A DNA stretch of 64,000 nt from Reticulitermes speratus (GCA_021186555.1 JAJKFL010000003.1:45481908-45545907), one strand, 5' to 3'; shown: positions 12,455 through 26,700, counted from the stretch's first letter. Numbers and translations are program-made. The notes: generated by a model not told the origin, from the letters alone.

Positions 12455-12745
12455 TAAGGGTGGCCAAGTTAGTATATTTGGTATAGTGACTCGCTATGGG
12501 GTGCGTGGTTCATGGTTTGAACCCTGGTGGGGATGAGACTTTCTGGACCCATCCAAACTGCCCCTGAGGCTCAGACAGCCACTGCTACAATGGGTACTGG
12601 GGCTCTTTCCCGCGGGTAAAGTGGCTGGGGCGTGGCATTGACCACTTGCCCCCTTCTAGCACAGACGTTAGCAATGAGTAAAGCTATACCTCCCCCTTTC
12701 TGCCTACATGGCATGTTATGGGGACACCTTTACCTTACATGAATA
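12455..12745 (+). mobile_element. tRNA-type SINE family 1, copy 2
   Basis: The head resembles a pol III promoter: GTATAGTGACTCGC followed by the B box GGTTTGAACCC (near 12515). The body reads ACCCATCCAAACTGCCCC, GGGTAAAGTGGCTGGGG and GACCACTTGCCCCCTTCTAG. The tail ends GACACCTTTACCTT. The same body occurs at 42840-43140 and 52305-52600 on the minus strand. Confidence 0.75.
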
Positions 12746-13109
12746 TATGACCCCCTTCATAGTCTTCAGCTTTCAGGAAAATGCCTCTACAGAACATTTT
12801 TAACTTTGCATGTGTTTATAGGGCAACCCCTCATTCTTCAGATCAAATTAGGAAAAATTATAGCCTTTTGGGTAAATATGGTTAGTACATTCTTTCTGTT
12901 GGTAACTACTGCATGTACAATGCTCTGTTTTCCACTGACAAAGTAACATTCAACATATATTTACATTTTCTCTCAAATAATTTACTTTGCTTGTTTTCTG
13001 ACATATTGCTTAGTTCTGCAGTTACTGGACATCAGTCATATTTTAATTATACTTTTATGTAACAGTATGTGATCAATCTGATATTGTGACTGCTTGCATG
13101 ATATGGAAA

Positions 13110-13435
13110 TGTCATGCTTTTGAGAAGAGTCTGGGAGCTGGGATGGTGTAATGTGTAATATTGATTAGACCCTGGACTGAATGACTGAGGAATTGTGGTT
13201 TGATTCCTGACAGGGGCAAGAGATTTTTCTGTATCCTGTAGCATCAAGACTGGCTGTTGGGTTCATCCAGCCTCCTATTCAGTGGTAATGGAGGCTCTTC
13301 AACAGGAGGTAAGGCAGCCAGAACATAAGGCAGGCCACTTATTTCCCTCTAGTACTGAGGTTAGAGTGGAGCTATACTCATACATTTCCTTCGTGTCCAT
13401 AACATGCACAAGGATAACTTTACCTTTACTTTTAC
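13110..13435 (+). mobile_element. tRNA-type SINE family 1, copy 3
   Basis: A B-box-like TGGTTTGATTCCTG (near 13196), then CATCCAGCCTCC, GGAGGTAAGGCAGCC, TCTAGTACTGAGG and the tail ATAACTTTACCTTT show the same organisation as copy 2, with drift. Confidence 0.65.
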
Positions 13436-14280
13436 ACTTGAGAAGGCTTTTCAATGTGCCAAAATGTATTAATACCTATGAAAGTGATTCAGTATGTATT
13501 CTGATTCATTACACAAGCTATCTTACATCATCTTTATTTTATGTTGGGTAATGCATATTTGCAACAATTGTATCAGTGAAACTGATATGTTCTCATACCA
13601 CAGTCTTTGTTGATTCGATGGTACCAATCTGAATGATGCAGGGTGTAATTTGAACGGTTGTATTCAATCCAAAATATTTTACTTTTGCACATTGTTGTGT
13701 TACAAAAAATAAGAGTAAAATATTGTTCCTAACGAAACAAACAGAAACAAACATTAGGAACTTGTAAAATCAATAGTACCTCCTTTATGACTTAAATATA
13801 TGATTATTTTAATTTTCAAAAATATTGCACTATAAATGAACTGTAAACTCAAATTGTGTTACTAGTCAAGAAAATTAAATTTTCAAGGACAGAAGATTAA
13901 AGTTTTCTGGACTTTTATGATGTGTCACTGGGCAAGTAATTTCTGACAGTTTGAAGGATTGTGGTCCTGTCAAAAGTCAGACATTACATACCCAATTACA
14001 TTGCGTAACATTCCAGAAGACTTAAATCTTAACTAACACCAGTGTGACTACCTCAAATCTCGCATAACAGAGGACGGTCTTGCATGCTAATTGTCCGGAA
14101 CATATGAACTTCCAAGTTACCCTGGGTAACATTTGAAAGATTTATGAAAGTGGGTTGAACTGGATCAGTTTGGTCTTAAGAGATGGAGTTCACCAATACA
14201 ATTTTCAAGTCTGTGCAATATAATATAATTGTCTGCAATGTTGTATAATGTGCTGTACCACAGTATTTATGTAATTTGCG
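13436..14280. other. Intergenic, nothing recognised
   Basis: AT-rich sequence between SINE copy 3 and the ArfGAP1 promoter region, without recognisable features. Confidence 0.4.
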
Positions 14281-14760
14281 TGTCTAACCGGGAATGTTAT
14301 CTTCGTTGTGCCGTATCAGCATGTTTATGAAAGCGCGGCGCGACACTTTACGCGTTAAAAGGACGTTATGCGGGACACAAAGAAAGCAACAAGCCTCTGA
14401 TTTTCTCTGTCTTCGAGTGCAGTGTAATCTTTCGTCCACTAAAAAGCATACATCCACATATTTTTTTATGTAGTGAAATACCCACCAGCTCACCACAGAT
14501 CATATATCATCCTGCCACTGAACAATGGACGGACAGTTGCGGTCTATTGTTTGTAGACGTTTCGCTTCCGCCGCAATAATCTTTGGCAATATGGGGCCGT
14601 ACACGTCAGTGTGTAACGGAGAGCTTGTGCGGTTTTAATGTGTGTGAAATTTTAGTATTAGTGGCTCATGTGTGATACCTAATGTAATGTAATACGGTTG
14701 CTGGTGCTTAATACATGGGGTTTCCGTAAGTTGGAAAATCATTTGGCAGTAGTAGGAACA
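14281..14760 (+). promoter_or_regulatory. CpG-containing promoter and 5' UTR region of ArfGAP1
   Basis: The local composition differs from the surroundings. CpG dinucleotides are frequent (for example GCGCGGCGCGACACTTTACG near 14332 and TTTCGCTTCCGCCGC near 14560), while the flanking DNA has few. Insect promoters commonly keep CpGs that are depleted elsewhere. It ends at the ArfGAP1 ATG. The exact transcription start is not visible; no TATA box was assigned. Confidence 0.5.
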
Positions 14761-17700
14761 ATGGCTAGTCCGAGAACTCGCAGAGTACTTCAGGATTTAA
14801 AGCCAATCGACGATAATTCTGTAAGTATGATTGCATGTAGTCTTAACAGCATATAAACGAAAGTGAAAATGTTTAAGCATCTAGCATAATGGGACCTGAT
14901 GTATCTTCATTCTTTTAATTGGAATGTGAGATGAAACATAAAGGCTGTAGTACTTGACATTTTTCGGTACGTGGCGGGTAATGAGATACCAAACGATATT
15001 TACATAACTGGTATTGAATGAAAAAAAGTTTGTTTGTTGTTTCCAAATAGTTGCCTTAATTCCATGTATTGTGTATGTAGATGATGGACTTTAATTTTAT
15101 GTTAGGGTATGAATGTGCAATGCTCTTCCAAGCCCTTCTGCATTTGCCCTGTTTGTTGCAACATATTTAAAACTGAATTGAAACGAATTCTCAAAATATT
15201 GTTACCTCTTTGAAACCGGATTATTGCTAGCTTGATCATTACAAATTATTAGTGATTACCATCTGTTATCTGACTTGCATTTATTATTTCCTGTCACATT
15301 TAATATATTACATTTGTTGGGGTATTATTATTATTATTAATGCTGGGTTTAGTTCGCTTCAAGGACGAGATTTGTATCTTCAAAGTATCCAGGCCAGCTC
15401 TGGGGCCTACCCATCCTTCTGTCAACTGTGAGATTTTTCTGTGGGGTAAGGCAGTTATGGCATGAAGCTGACCATCTTTACCTGGTTCTGAGGTTGGGAG
15501 TACCTGGAGCTATATGCTTACTCCACCAAGTGCCTTAATGGTGTGGTGTTTAATTAAGCACATGGAAACTTCACCTGTTTGTACCAGTTGTGATCATCAT
15601 CATCATCATTTTCTTCATTACCATGTCTCATATAAAACGACTGTGGCCCATTCCTCTTATACCAGCACCTCTAAAACTGTAATTCCTTACAGAAAGCAGA
15701 GGTTGTGTTTTTCAGGTTTCATTTAATGACAGAGATTGAAGTCATGGTTTCCAACATTCATACAGATTCACAGGTTAGGGTCTCCATTTTCATTATAGTG
15801 AAAGACAGTGGGAACCATGGCTTCTCACTCTCCATGTCTATGTTGGCAACCCACTTTTATTATGGTTTTCATTACAGTATACCTGAAAACAGCAGCATAT
15901 AAATGGAAGGTATACATTACCATGATGTTGTGTTCACTCACACAGTGCTTCACTTGCATAAATAGCAGCATTTCAAAGTCTTGGTGTAGGAGGAATGGTA
16001 AACAGTTAAGTGATACAGGGTTTGTATTTTGTCTGAGAATTACTGTTTGTTGCTTCCTGCGGCTACTTCGTTTTGAATGTGGGTAGTGGGCTGAGTGGGC
16101 TTTGTTAATGTAATGAATGAACTGAAGTAGCAGCTGATAATTGTCAGTTAAAATAATAACCCTATATGTGTGAAATGATTCTGGCCCCAATTCTGTATTA
16201 CTTCTGCTGCTGCTGCTGCTGTCGTCATTGTCGCTGCTGCCGTGATGATGTTGATGATGTCACTGATATGCTGCAGCAGTAGCAACAACAATGACAATGA
16301 TGATGATAATAACAACAACAAGAACAATAATAATGACAACAAAAACAGGAGCAGCAGCAGCAGCAGTAGCAGGAGCAACAACAGCAACAGCAACATGTGA
16401 AAAACCAGGTTAGTGGGCAGATTTTAAATTTTGATTCCTTGGTTGGAAAATATCTAATAATATGAATGAACATTTCCATATGTAATTGATTATGTGGAAT
16501 AATGTAGACATTTGAACACTGAAGTATCATGTTTTATTAACTTTTTAAAGACCTGCGTTTGCATATGTGACGTGTGGGAAAACACACCTAGAAATTCATT
16601 TTATTTATTTAGACAACAAGGAAATTTACTGCATTTTTAAAACACGCAGAATAATCTCTGTTTTGCTTTCCTCAAAATGTAATTTATTTCATAATTTTAT
16701 CTTTTTCTGTTCAAATAATTAATTTTTCATAAACCATGTGCTAAAATTTAAATACCTACCCTGGCAGGATAAAGGTCAGAGCTGCACATATTAATGAAAT
16801 TTAAATTCTGGAGATGAAACATTAACAGTTATAAAATAATAATGGCAGCTACACACAGAAGTTTTCTTAGTTTGCTGTTGAATGTAACTGTATCTTATTG
16901 AAGTAGTAAGAGGCAGACTGTGAAATACTTGCATGACAGTATACAAGTTATTGACTGAAATTAGTTAAGGTTGAGGCAACATGGGGACAGAATGTAAAAT
17001 ACACAGGAAGACCTTCGGAGAAGAAGGAAAGACCAGTTGTTTTTCTGAGCCTCATAACTATTTTTGCAGACTTCACCCTTAGTATGGGTGCCACCAGAAT
17101 TTTTTTTCCATGGCATTGGGGGTGGGGACAGCCAGAAAATTTGCTTACAAACTTAACATTCAGGCTGTTTAAGAAAAGTATTAGCTAAGTTCTAGAGTTC
17201 TGGGTCTCTGTATTGAAACACAGATTTGGATTAGGTTTAATGGTATTAACATGTGGTGTAGTCCTTTTTTAATTCTTTCAATGATATCCAGTTTGGATTT
17301 TTCCAAAAATCCAGGTGGGGGCAGGTGTCTGGTTTACTCTGTGTACCCATGCCCATGACCCTTACAGAGGCAGGCTGCTGCTGCTGTTGCTGCTGCTGCT
17401 ATGAACTACTACTACTACTACTACTACTACATACTACAAGTTTTAATTTTTGAGCACAGCACAGACCATTTACTTCTAGGTGTTTTTGCACAGCTTCTTT
17501 CCTCAGTAAAGTTATGACTCATATGCAGTAGGCCTTTATTTGAGCTGCAGTAATAAAATGCACACTCTGATGCTTTACAGAAATGCTTTGAATGCAAAGC
17601 CCACAATCCACAATGGGCTTCTGTCACCTATGGCATCTGGATTTGCCTGGAATGTTCTGGGAAGCATCGTGGTCTTGGTGTACACTTATCTTTTGTTCGA

Positions 17701-20700
17701 TCCATTAGTATGGATAAGTGGAAGGATATTGAACTTGAAAAAATGAAGGTATTTGTTTTTAAATTACCACTTTTTGAAAGATTAGTTAATTAATTGGTTA
17801 TATCTGCAACAGCTTTTATCTAAATGTTTTTATTTATTCCCTTCTGTATTTGTGTGTTTATTGATGCTGTCAGTAACTGGCATCAAATAATTGGATGATT
17901 ATGAATCATTCATGGGAAAGGATGTTGAAGGAAGTGATTGTGGCCACCTTTTAAGGTGCTGTTCGGGCATTTACGTGGAATTATTGAAAACCTCATACAG
18001 GGTAGTTGGTGTCCTAGCCAACAAGGTTCAAACTGAACACCACAGAATACAAAAGAAAAATGTTACTGCATGAGGCAGTTTTCTTGGTACCTTGATGCTC
18101 ATGGAGACATATTTGATGATAAAATTTAGGTAGAATATTTAAACCATATTGAGCTTATTATAATAATTAGAAAATCCTGTATGTGATACATATCTCCTCC
18201 CTGTTGGTGGTGTGCAAGATTATCTCTGATTTGCTATGTCTTCTTTGCCCATTGGCTGATGTGCACACATTTCCCATTCTCATAGTTTTGGTAATTGAGA
18301 GAAAAATAACTAGTGATAACAATTGTTGTTGAGATGTTGTATAATAGGGAGAGAGTTATTATTTTTCTTCATGATCTAGATGTACGTGATAAACGATGTT
18401 TATGCCTGGATTTTATCTGAGTGTTTTTAGTCATAAGTGAAGTGGACCAGAAGGTTATTGACATACATATGATTGACATTCACATAACATATCATTACTA
18501 CAGAATACAAGTATTTCTCTTGGGGTAGTGACATAAAAAGAAGATGGTGTGTGTGTGTATTTAACTACGTGGAGCAGCGTGCTTCTTGAGAATCTGCTCA
18601 AGAAACTTCTTGGCCTTTTATGGTACCCAAAGGTTCATTACTGTCTTCACAAGAACTCTGCACCAGTTCATGTCCTGAGGCAAGTGAACCCATTTCACAC
18701 TCTCTCACCCTGTTTCTTTAATCTTTTAAAACCCAGTGGTTACTAAAAATACCACTTGCCGTAACGTAAGAGAGTCTGTACTTTGCCCACACAGTTACTT
18801 CTGTGTAGCATATGATTCTTACAACAAAATGTGATTTTCCCATATACAACATTAACCCTTTGGAGCCAGAATGAAGTGCTCAGTGTACAGTGTAAAAGAC
18901 ATGGGGTTTAAATGGACACTCATTACTTTGCATGTTCTTGGCCAGTGACTTTAGTGGACATTGTGTTTTCTCGGCATCACACTGCGTGTTGACTGTAATG
19001 GGTTTTCAGTGCCAAAGGGTTGACTAATTGGTTTGTATAATGGAAGCCTACTGTGGTCTCTTTGAGGTGTGAACTGAATATTTATGTGTCATGTAGATTA
19101 AGTGTAATGTTTAAAGGCTCTGCTCAGGTGCTCAATTACTGGCCTATTATTGTAGTAGTCCAGGTTCGATCTTGGGCCTGTCTGTATGAGATTTATGGTG
19201 GATAAAGTGACACTGGGACAGGTTTGTCTCAGAGTACTTTGGTTTTTCCCTGTTATTATTGTTCCACCAAAGTCCATGCTCATCCTGTCCAGGCCTGTAA
19301 TGGGATAGCTTTACTTGGTCAAGTAATGATACTGGATTATGGGACATGCCAAAGCTTAGGCAGGAATTCAGTGGCCTGTTCGTGCAGAGGCCCAGGATTG
19401 ATCATAGGCCAGACTGTGTGGGGTTTCTGGTGGACAGAGTGGCACTGTGACGGGTTATTCACCAAGTTCTTAGGGTTTCCTCTGTCATTATTTCACCACT
19501 GATCTGTTCTCATATTTTGTTGATCTACCACTGACACTATAATAAACTGTATAAACTTAGCAACTGACAGTTTGTTATATAAAACACATCATGTCACATT
19601 GATAGTGGATTATGAATTATATAAATTAATGCTAACCAAACATAGTGAACAACTGTATTCCTTTGTTTCTAGGTTGGGGGAAATCGAAAAGCTAGAGAAT
19701 TCTTTGAGTCCCAACCAGATTGGGATGATAGTATGACCTTACAACAGCGCTATAACACAAAAGCAGCTGCATTATATCGTGATAAGGTGAGACTAGAACT
19801 GGTGATGTTTGTTGTGTTTTTAGTTATTTTGTTAATTGATTTGAAGATGTCTGTGCCCCCCCCCCCCCCCCAAAAAAAAAAAGACATAACAGATCAGGTA
19901 TTGGGTAATGTAGCAGTATCTTCTTGTTGTCTTGTTGGTCATTACATGTTAGCTTGACATGCCAAATGAATTTAACTGAAAAGACTTTTGGATGTGCATT
20001 GTGACAGATAGGAAATTTTACTTTTCTGTGTGAATTAAAGGGGTGCACAGTATTAAATCTTTAAATTGTCACTAACTTTGAATCACCAGAATGTTTATAA
20101 CTCTAGCGTTAAAGAAGTTGGAAATCCCATTTTTTTTGAAAGCTGAGATCTCTTGAAACTCATCTTGATTAAAGCTAATTTTTTATTTAATGCATTGTCT
20201 TCAGATTGCAACTCTTGCTCAAGGACGTGAATGGAATGAGGCAACTTCGTCAGCACATAATTATGTCAGCAGTTCATTGAATCAGTATAGCAGTAGTTCG
20301 GGCATGGGAGGTGTTGGCTATGGTAATAATGATCAGCTGTATAATTGCAATTCTGATTCTGGTAGCTACCAGTCAGGTGGGGGATATCAGAGTCTGGATG
20401 CACAACAGAACCTCCGAGACCAAAAAGAAGCTTTCTTCACACGCAGGCAGAATGAGAATGCATTGAAACCTGAGTAAGTCTTTGTCTGCAGTTAGTTTCA
20501 GTAATGGTTAGCTGTGCTTATTGTTAGTACATTATGTCTTCTGCTGAAATCCGTTAGGACTGTGGCCTTCTGGCATGTGAAACCATGTAGTTTGATAGAT
20601 AAGTACAACATTTAGGAGAAACTGTGGTCATTATCTTCAGGGTAGACTCCTCTTCTATGATAACCATTCCTCCAAAATTGTTGGTACAGTAGGCCCCCGA

Positions 20701-23700
20701 TTTAACAGACTTCAGATGTAACGGACAAAAAATTTCTGTCCTAAAGGAAAAATTTAGAACCTGTATTTTTATTCACGAATAGAAAAAAAAGTGGTGGAAA
20801 CACTCCATTAGTTACAGTGTATAGTTTTTTTATGTGTTTAATTAAAATAAATTTTGGTTCCTGTCATAAATTTATTTTTATATTTTTAACATATGTTTTA
20901 GTGGCTTGTATAAATTATAATAATATTTTATAATCCCGGCCGAGGTAGATGGATTTTTAAGGGTGATAAAAATCTGTAGCACCACTTCCTTCGGAGGGGA
21001 AGTAAAGCCGTCTGTCCCATGTCGTAGATTTATGGCATGTAAAAGAACCTTACGGGCATAGAGATATTTCGTAAGCAAAATTTAGCGGCCATTTCTCACC
21101 CAAGTCTCCTGATCGGCTGCTAGAGGGCTCTAGCGGTCCTATCAGGATGAATAGAATCGTACACGGCGGAAGGCAACGGGAAACCACCGATGGTAAATTC
21201 TCCCATGAGAACCTATGGCTTCGTGCCAGTAGGGTCACGACACTCAGAAATGAGTATAAACGACTTGGTATATATATATACATTATAATAACATTTTAAT
21301 ACATTCTGTACATTGTAAGTTTGTTATTAATATATGTTTTTAAAATACATTCAATTTAACGGACTTTCGGCAATAGTGGACACCCCTTCCCCCCAATTAG
21401 TCCGTTAAATCGAGGGCCTACTGTATTTATGTACCACACTACACAGTATTACCATATTGTGACTGCTCACTGTCATTAAAACTTCAGATTTCACGAACAT
21501 CTTTGGGGTATCGCTGTCTTACTTATCTAGCCTATTATCTGAAATGTATCATATTTCCATGTACAGAGTAATACATGTTAAAATTATTGCAGTGTATTTT
21601 TGTACTAGAATTATCTAGCGTTACTAAAGTACCACACTGTAATGCTGCATAAAGAAAATTCTATCACCATTACCACAACTTTGTTACTGTATATACTACA
21701 TAGTTTATGGCAACATGTTTTGGCCTTCAGTGTTGGCCATATTCAAGTCAATGACATGCAAGAAATATGTAGAGGAATTAAAATTTAAAATATAATAATA
21801 TATATTTACACTGCCATGTGTAATCTAAGGAACTGAGATCTGATTCCCTTTTACACCATATATTTTACACAGTCCAAATCCAGTCATGAGAGCAAGCACA
21901 CATACATGAGCAACCTCACAACAAATCCACAATGTAATTGGATGGTTATGAGTCATTTGACTAACACGCCTAGACACACTATCTGAACACAAGATTTCAT
22001 ATTAACCTTTAAAGTACGGGAGATTTAAATCCCAAATTAGTCGCTGATGGCCGGGGTTCTTTTCGCTTTAAATGCCCATTTTTGCACCAGCCGATATTAT
22101 GTGTAATATTTCATACATTTTTAAAGATAAAAACTTCAAATGAAAAGTACACGCTTAAGAATGAATCCGTCTACCTGTTACGCAAGTTTCAAGAAAATCC
22201 ACTTATTTTTACGCAGCTTAGTTCAAGGTCATTTTTATTTTGTTTATTTTTCACTTTACCCATTACTTTCTAGATTTATTCTCTTCAAATAGCTCCTGCT
22301 GTAAGTCGAGATCCTGTGCTATAAAATTTGGAGCTGACTGTACATGTCATCGTATTTCAGTATTATAAGGATGTTTAGGTTTCTTGGTAGTGCTGGCTTA
22401 TCTGGGTGCTGAGGCCAAATGATTTCATGTGCAGTCAGTGGGAGAGGTAAGAATGCATACAGATGTTCATTGCTCTAATTAGTGCAATATGGGACTAGAG
22501 GAAAATGTCCTTCATTCTACTCAAAGGATTTCTTCATGACTTTTTTGAATTTTAGGTTTGTGCTTGTGACTGTCTTCAACTCAACAGTTCGGTCCTTTCA
22601 CTGTCACAGCAATGACATGCGACAGGCCAGGCAGGGCAGACACTTGAGTCACGATCAGAGAGTCAGACACTGATTATGCAGTGTAAAAGAATTCACTGCC
22701 ATGTGTGTTCTGCCAAAAACAAAGAAACAAGAATGAAATTCAAGTGTAGAGAATGCAGCATAGGGTTGTGCTGTACCCCATGTTTCGAGGTATATCACAC
22801 CAAACTGCATTTTTTAGGACCAACTGACACTAAAGTGGAAAGGCAGAACACACAAACGTACGTGAATATTACCATTGTAATTACTGAACTGATATTTTTC
22901 AGTAGCGTTTTCTTGATGAAATAATGGGGGTGAAGTGGGTTTGGATTTTACAGGAAGGGCTTTATGAAGGAACAGAGACTTGTCAGAAGGTCCTTTAAGT
23001 GTGTGTATTTGCTTTACTTCGCCAGTATGAGGAAAAAAGAAGAACTACTGCCTGGAGACGTCTGTAAATAATTTGTTACTGCTGGAAAAATCGTAAGGCT
23101 GTTAGTAAGAAAAATTAAACGTAATTAGTGAAAATTTTAACTAGAATTAAATTTCACGCAATCTTTTATGCCTATACAAGCCTTTTTGACAAGTAGTGTG
23201 AAAAAGAGTCATGTAATTACAGAAGCAGAGAATTTTAAGGACGACATGGCGTTGCAGGACAATGTTTTCCCTTTTGGCTGCTGAGGCTATTTAAATTCCT
23301 GGGACAGTGTTTTCCTGTATGGTCATAAAGGGTTAATATAAATGCCCACATTTTCATTCAAAGTTGAGACTGAAGAGATAAAAAGAGTCATGTATAGGAT
23401 TTGCTCAAGAACAACGCACGCTTGCAGTCGACAGCCCTGCATTAGCAGGATTCAATTGTAGAAAAAGTTATTTAAAAAAAACATTTAGTTTTAATTCTAC
23501 AAATTTGGCACTTAATAGTATGCATTACAATAACAATTCCTCCCAGTAAATGATGGAACAAATAACTTTAATCTGAAAAGCAGTCATGAATAAAGTACTG
23601 TGGTAGAAATGTGAATGAAATCTCAGTTCTGTAGAGGGAACATGGAAGTGTAAATGTGTGTATTTTATATTTTAAACTTTAATTCCTCTGCATGTTTCTT

Positions 23701-26700
23701 CTCTGTCATTGACCTGTCAATGGCCAGCATTGAGGGCTGAAACGTGTCATCATAAACAGTGTAGTATGTACAGTAATAAGATGGTGTTCATGGGGATTGA
23801 ATTTTATTTCTGTAGCATTATAGTGATGTACTGAATGAAACAGGATGTTATACTCAAAAATTAAATACTATATGTGGTGTCTGATGTAATATTCAATTTT
23901 CAGTGATGTTCCCCCAAACCAAGGTGGGCGTTATTCTGGGTTTGGCTACTCAATGGATCCACCACCTCGTAGCTCCTCCCAAGAGTTCTTTGATAGTGCA
24001 GTTTCTTCTTTAGCAAGTGTGAGTCTGTGTGTATTAAGTATACAATGCTGTACTTTATATGCTTAATGAAAATGCTCTTGACAGCGGAAATTAAGTGACT
24101 GTGGCCTGCAGTCGTAGTGTCACAGTGCAGAATGATTTAGAAATCAGTACCATTCTGACTGATACCTACCATGAAGTCTGCAGACTTACATGCCCTCCAT
24201 GTGCGGAAGATAACCAGCAGTACTTTTGAAGGAAATTCTTCTAGTGTGATACTTTGCTTTTTACTGATTTATGCAAATATTCAGTGCATTTCTTTTATTG
24301 CTGTCCTGAGCACCACATGTATCATGACACATACTGGCAGATGTGGGCATTTTACGTGATAGAGTTGCTGTGCTCAGTGTGGTGATGTAAGAAAGACCCT
24401 CTGTATTGATTATTTGAATTAAAAAGAAAATAACTTACATTATGAATATGTATCACTTCAGACCAGATAACCAAACTCAGAGGAATAAGAGCCACTGAGG
24501 GCCACATACTTCCCCACTGAAGTAATATACCAGACATTTCTGTCAGGTGGCTATTCTGAGGGAATACTATTTTTCCTTCCCCTCAGAAACATACCATCAT
24601 CAACAAACTAGCTTCAGGTCCTTTCCATATCCCTCCCATTTGAGTTATTTATAATGATCATGTCTTGTGTCGTGTTCCATAATCTGTGCTGTCGAAACAC
24701 TGCCATTAAATATGTCACAAAAATCAATTATTGGCCATTTTAAGTAAGGAACAATGAAGTGAATTATCTGAATTATATATATGTGTGTGTGGGTACAAAC
24801 ATACACACACAGAGACACACGTTTACATGTTTGTGGGGACCACCTAAAATGGCTTAAAGCCCGGGAAAGTGTAAAATCCAGGAAGCATTTTTTGCACGGG
24901 CATTTGGCTGGGACCAAACAAAAAGTGGATAAACTTGTGGAAAACGCAGAATGCTGGAGTTGAAAATAGGGGTTTTACTGTAATGTTTATATATATAGTT
25001 GTGCTAAATTTGTTAATAATATAATATAATAATAATAATAATAATAATAAGAATGTGAACTTTTATGAAAAATTTCTTATAATTAGTACCTTGATTTTAC
25101 AACAAAGATTTATCACCATTGTGCAGTTTTCAGATTAACTTGCAGCAAGAAGAACACAGAGAGTGATAGTGTGAACTGGATTTATCTGGCCCCAGATAGG
25201 AATCAGTAGCGGGTCCCATAAAAGGCAGGGGATTGCTTGACTAACTGCACAACTGGTATTATCTCAAGAAGACTCATGGAATTATGTGGTTTATGTTTTG
25301 AGCAGTAATGGGTATTTGCTTCTTTTCATTGAAATGCCAAAGAACCCATGGGGTACATTGTAGGGTTTAGGGACAGAATATTTCCACAGTGTCAGTGTGT
25401 TATACTTCTGTGTTTGGCATTTCTAGAAACAAGCCTAGAGTTTACAAATGAACCCACATCTTTCAAGCCCTGGGCCACTAACCTTTATGTTGGATGGAGG
25501 GCAATCCTGGGATTAGTTTAAAGAAAATATAATGTAGAATCCAAGATACTGAGCAGAAGTTGCGTGACCAAATGTCCTTTTGAACACATTCATTAATAAC
25601 AGAATTTTCTGTTGTTACATTCTGTTTTGAATTTTTTTTTCATGTGGAGCTTCTGTGATTGTTGTATAAAAATATCTAGTTATTGAGCTTATTCAGGGTA
25701 TGAAGAAAAAAGTTAATCTCAAGACTGAACTGAATTTGAGAATGCACCATTCTTATTTTATTTTACTTAATTAATTAATTAGTACCTATTACCTGTGCTT
25801 GAGAACTGCTTCTTATTAATGCAGTTAAAGCATTTTGGATCTCGATAATACATTCACCTCCATTGTACTTTGTGTGTATTATTTATCTTCAGCTGCCAAG
25901 AATAACCTTAACGTGGGCAGTCACTTTTCAGTGCATACATTTTCATGTTATGACCATTCATCTGTCTTTCTGTAATACCTTGTGAACTTACTAACAAATC
26001 CTCATGAAACTTGGCATGGATGTCATATCTGTAGATGCCATCCTACTTTTATAATTTGTAACTTGTTGCCATTAGTAATACCAGACTCACAGCTTCCATA
26101 AGAGTGACACTGATGGTACTTTTATGGACTGATCTGGAAAGTCTGTGCAACTTCTGTCAATTTTTTTGATAGAATGTAAGACAGTAACATGGTAGCTGTG
26201 TGAAGTATATATTTAACGTTCTGTGTGATGGAAGTCATTAATGAACTGGTAGAGCTGGAATGTGGAATTTTGTTTGGAGGTTGCTATATATATAAAGGAT
26301 TGCTGCTACATATATACTTAACTTTGAAAACCATAATTTAGATTTTGGTGGATCCGTGTGAACTAGTACATTTTGTCAGGCTGTATTTTACAAATGGTTG
26401 CTCACTTTGAGGGAACACATTATTTTTACTGATTTTACATATTGGTATCATTATTGAGAAGTGGTTATTTTTGTACCATAGTTTTGTTTAAAGTATGAAA
26501 ATTTGTCAAATTTTTTGCTTCGAAACTTGTAGTGATAGCACCTTATCATGAACAAAATTTGTTGCGATGCTTTAATATGTCTGTAGATTAAGTGAGAACA
26601 AGCTTGCAAGCTTCCTACAGTATATGAATATTGACTTCTTTAAGTAAATTTTGGCTTTTAATTTTCTGTTGTAGGGGTGGTCTGTGTTTTCAGTGTCAGC

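Larger units (their letters stand above)
14821..17580 (+). other. ArfGAP1 intron 1
   Basis: 2.76 kb. It holds a SINE copy (about 15340-15580), a short (ATC)n tract near 15595-15612, a compound trinucleotide block (16201-16396) and a second trinucleotide block (17372-17432). The rest is unremarkable. Confidence 0.7.
17749..19672 (+). other. ArfGAP1 intron 2
   Basis: 1.9 kb containing a piggyBac-like MITE (18856-19019) and two adjacent copies of SINE family 2 (19095-19600). A short open stretch near 17885-18070 has no recognisable similarity. Confidence 0.65.
21680..23790. mobile_element. Foldback element E, split by a piggyBac insertion
   Basis: The left arm (about 21680-21860) and right arm (about 23590-23790) are reverse complements with drift. 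Paired landmarks are GAGGAATTAAAATTTAAAAT near 21775 with its complement near 23670-23690, and GGAACTGAGAT near 21828 with its complement near 23616. Each arm carries a decayed hammerhead-like motif (21710-21755 minus; 23706-23754 plus). Removing the piggyBac leaves about 780 bp, the same size class as foldback A. Confidence 0.7.
20474..23903 (+). other. ArfGAP1 intron 4, two nested transposon insertions
   Basis: 3.4 kb composed almost wholly of mobile DNA: a pogo-like MITE interrupted by a SINE-like retroposon (20687-21423), and foldback element E interrupted by a dead piggyBac (21680-23790). Little unique sequence remains beside the exon edges. Confidence 0.75.

Noticed and set aside
16148..16530. 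Leu-rich and Cys-rich open frames on the minus strand
   Set aside because: Translation of the trinucleotide repeat block in different frames.
17891..18073. 60-residue open frame in ArfGAP1 intron 2 as an extra exon
   Set aside because: ArfGAP1 exon 2 joins directly to exon 3 in phase and matches the family; no conserved residues in this frame.
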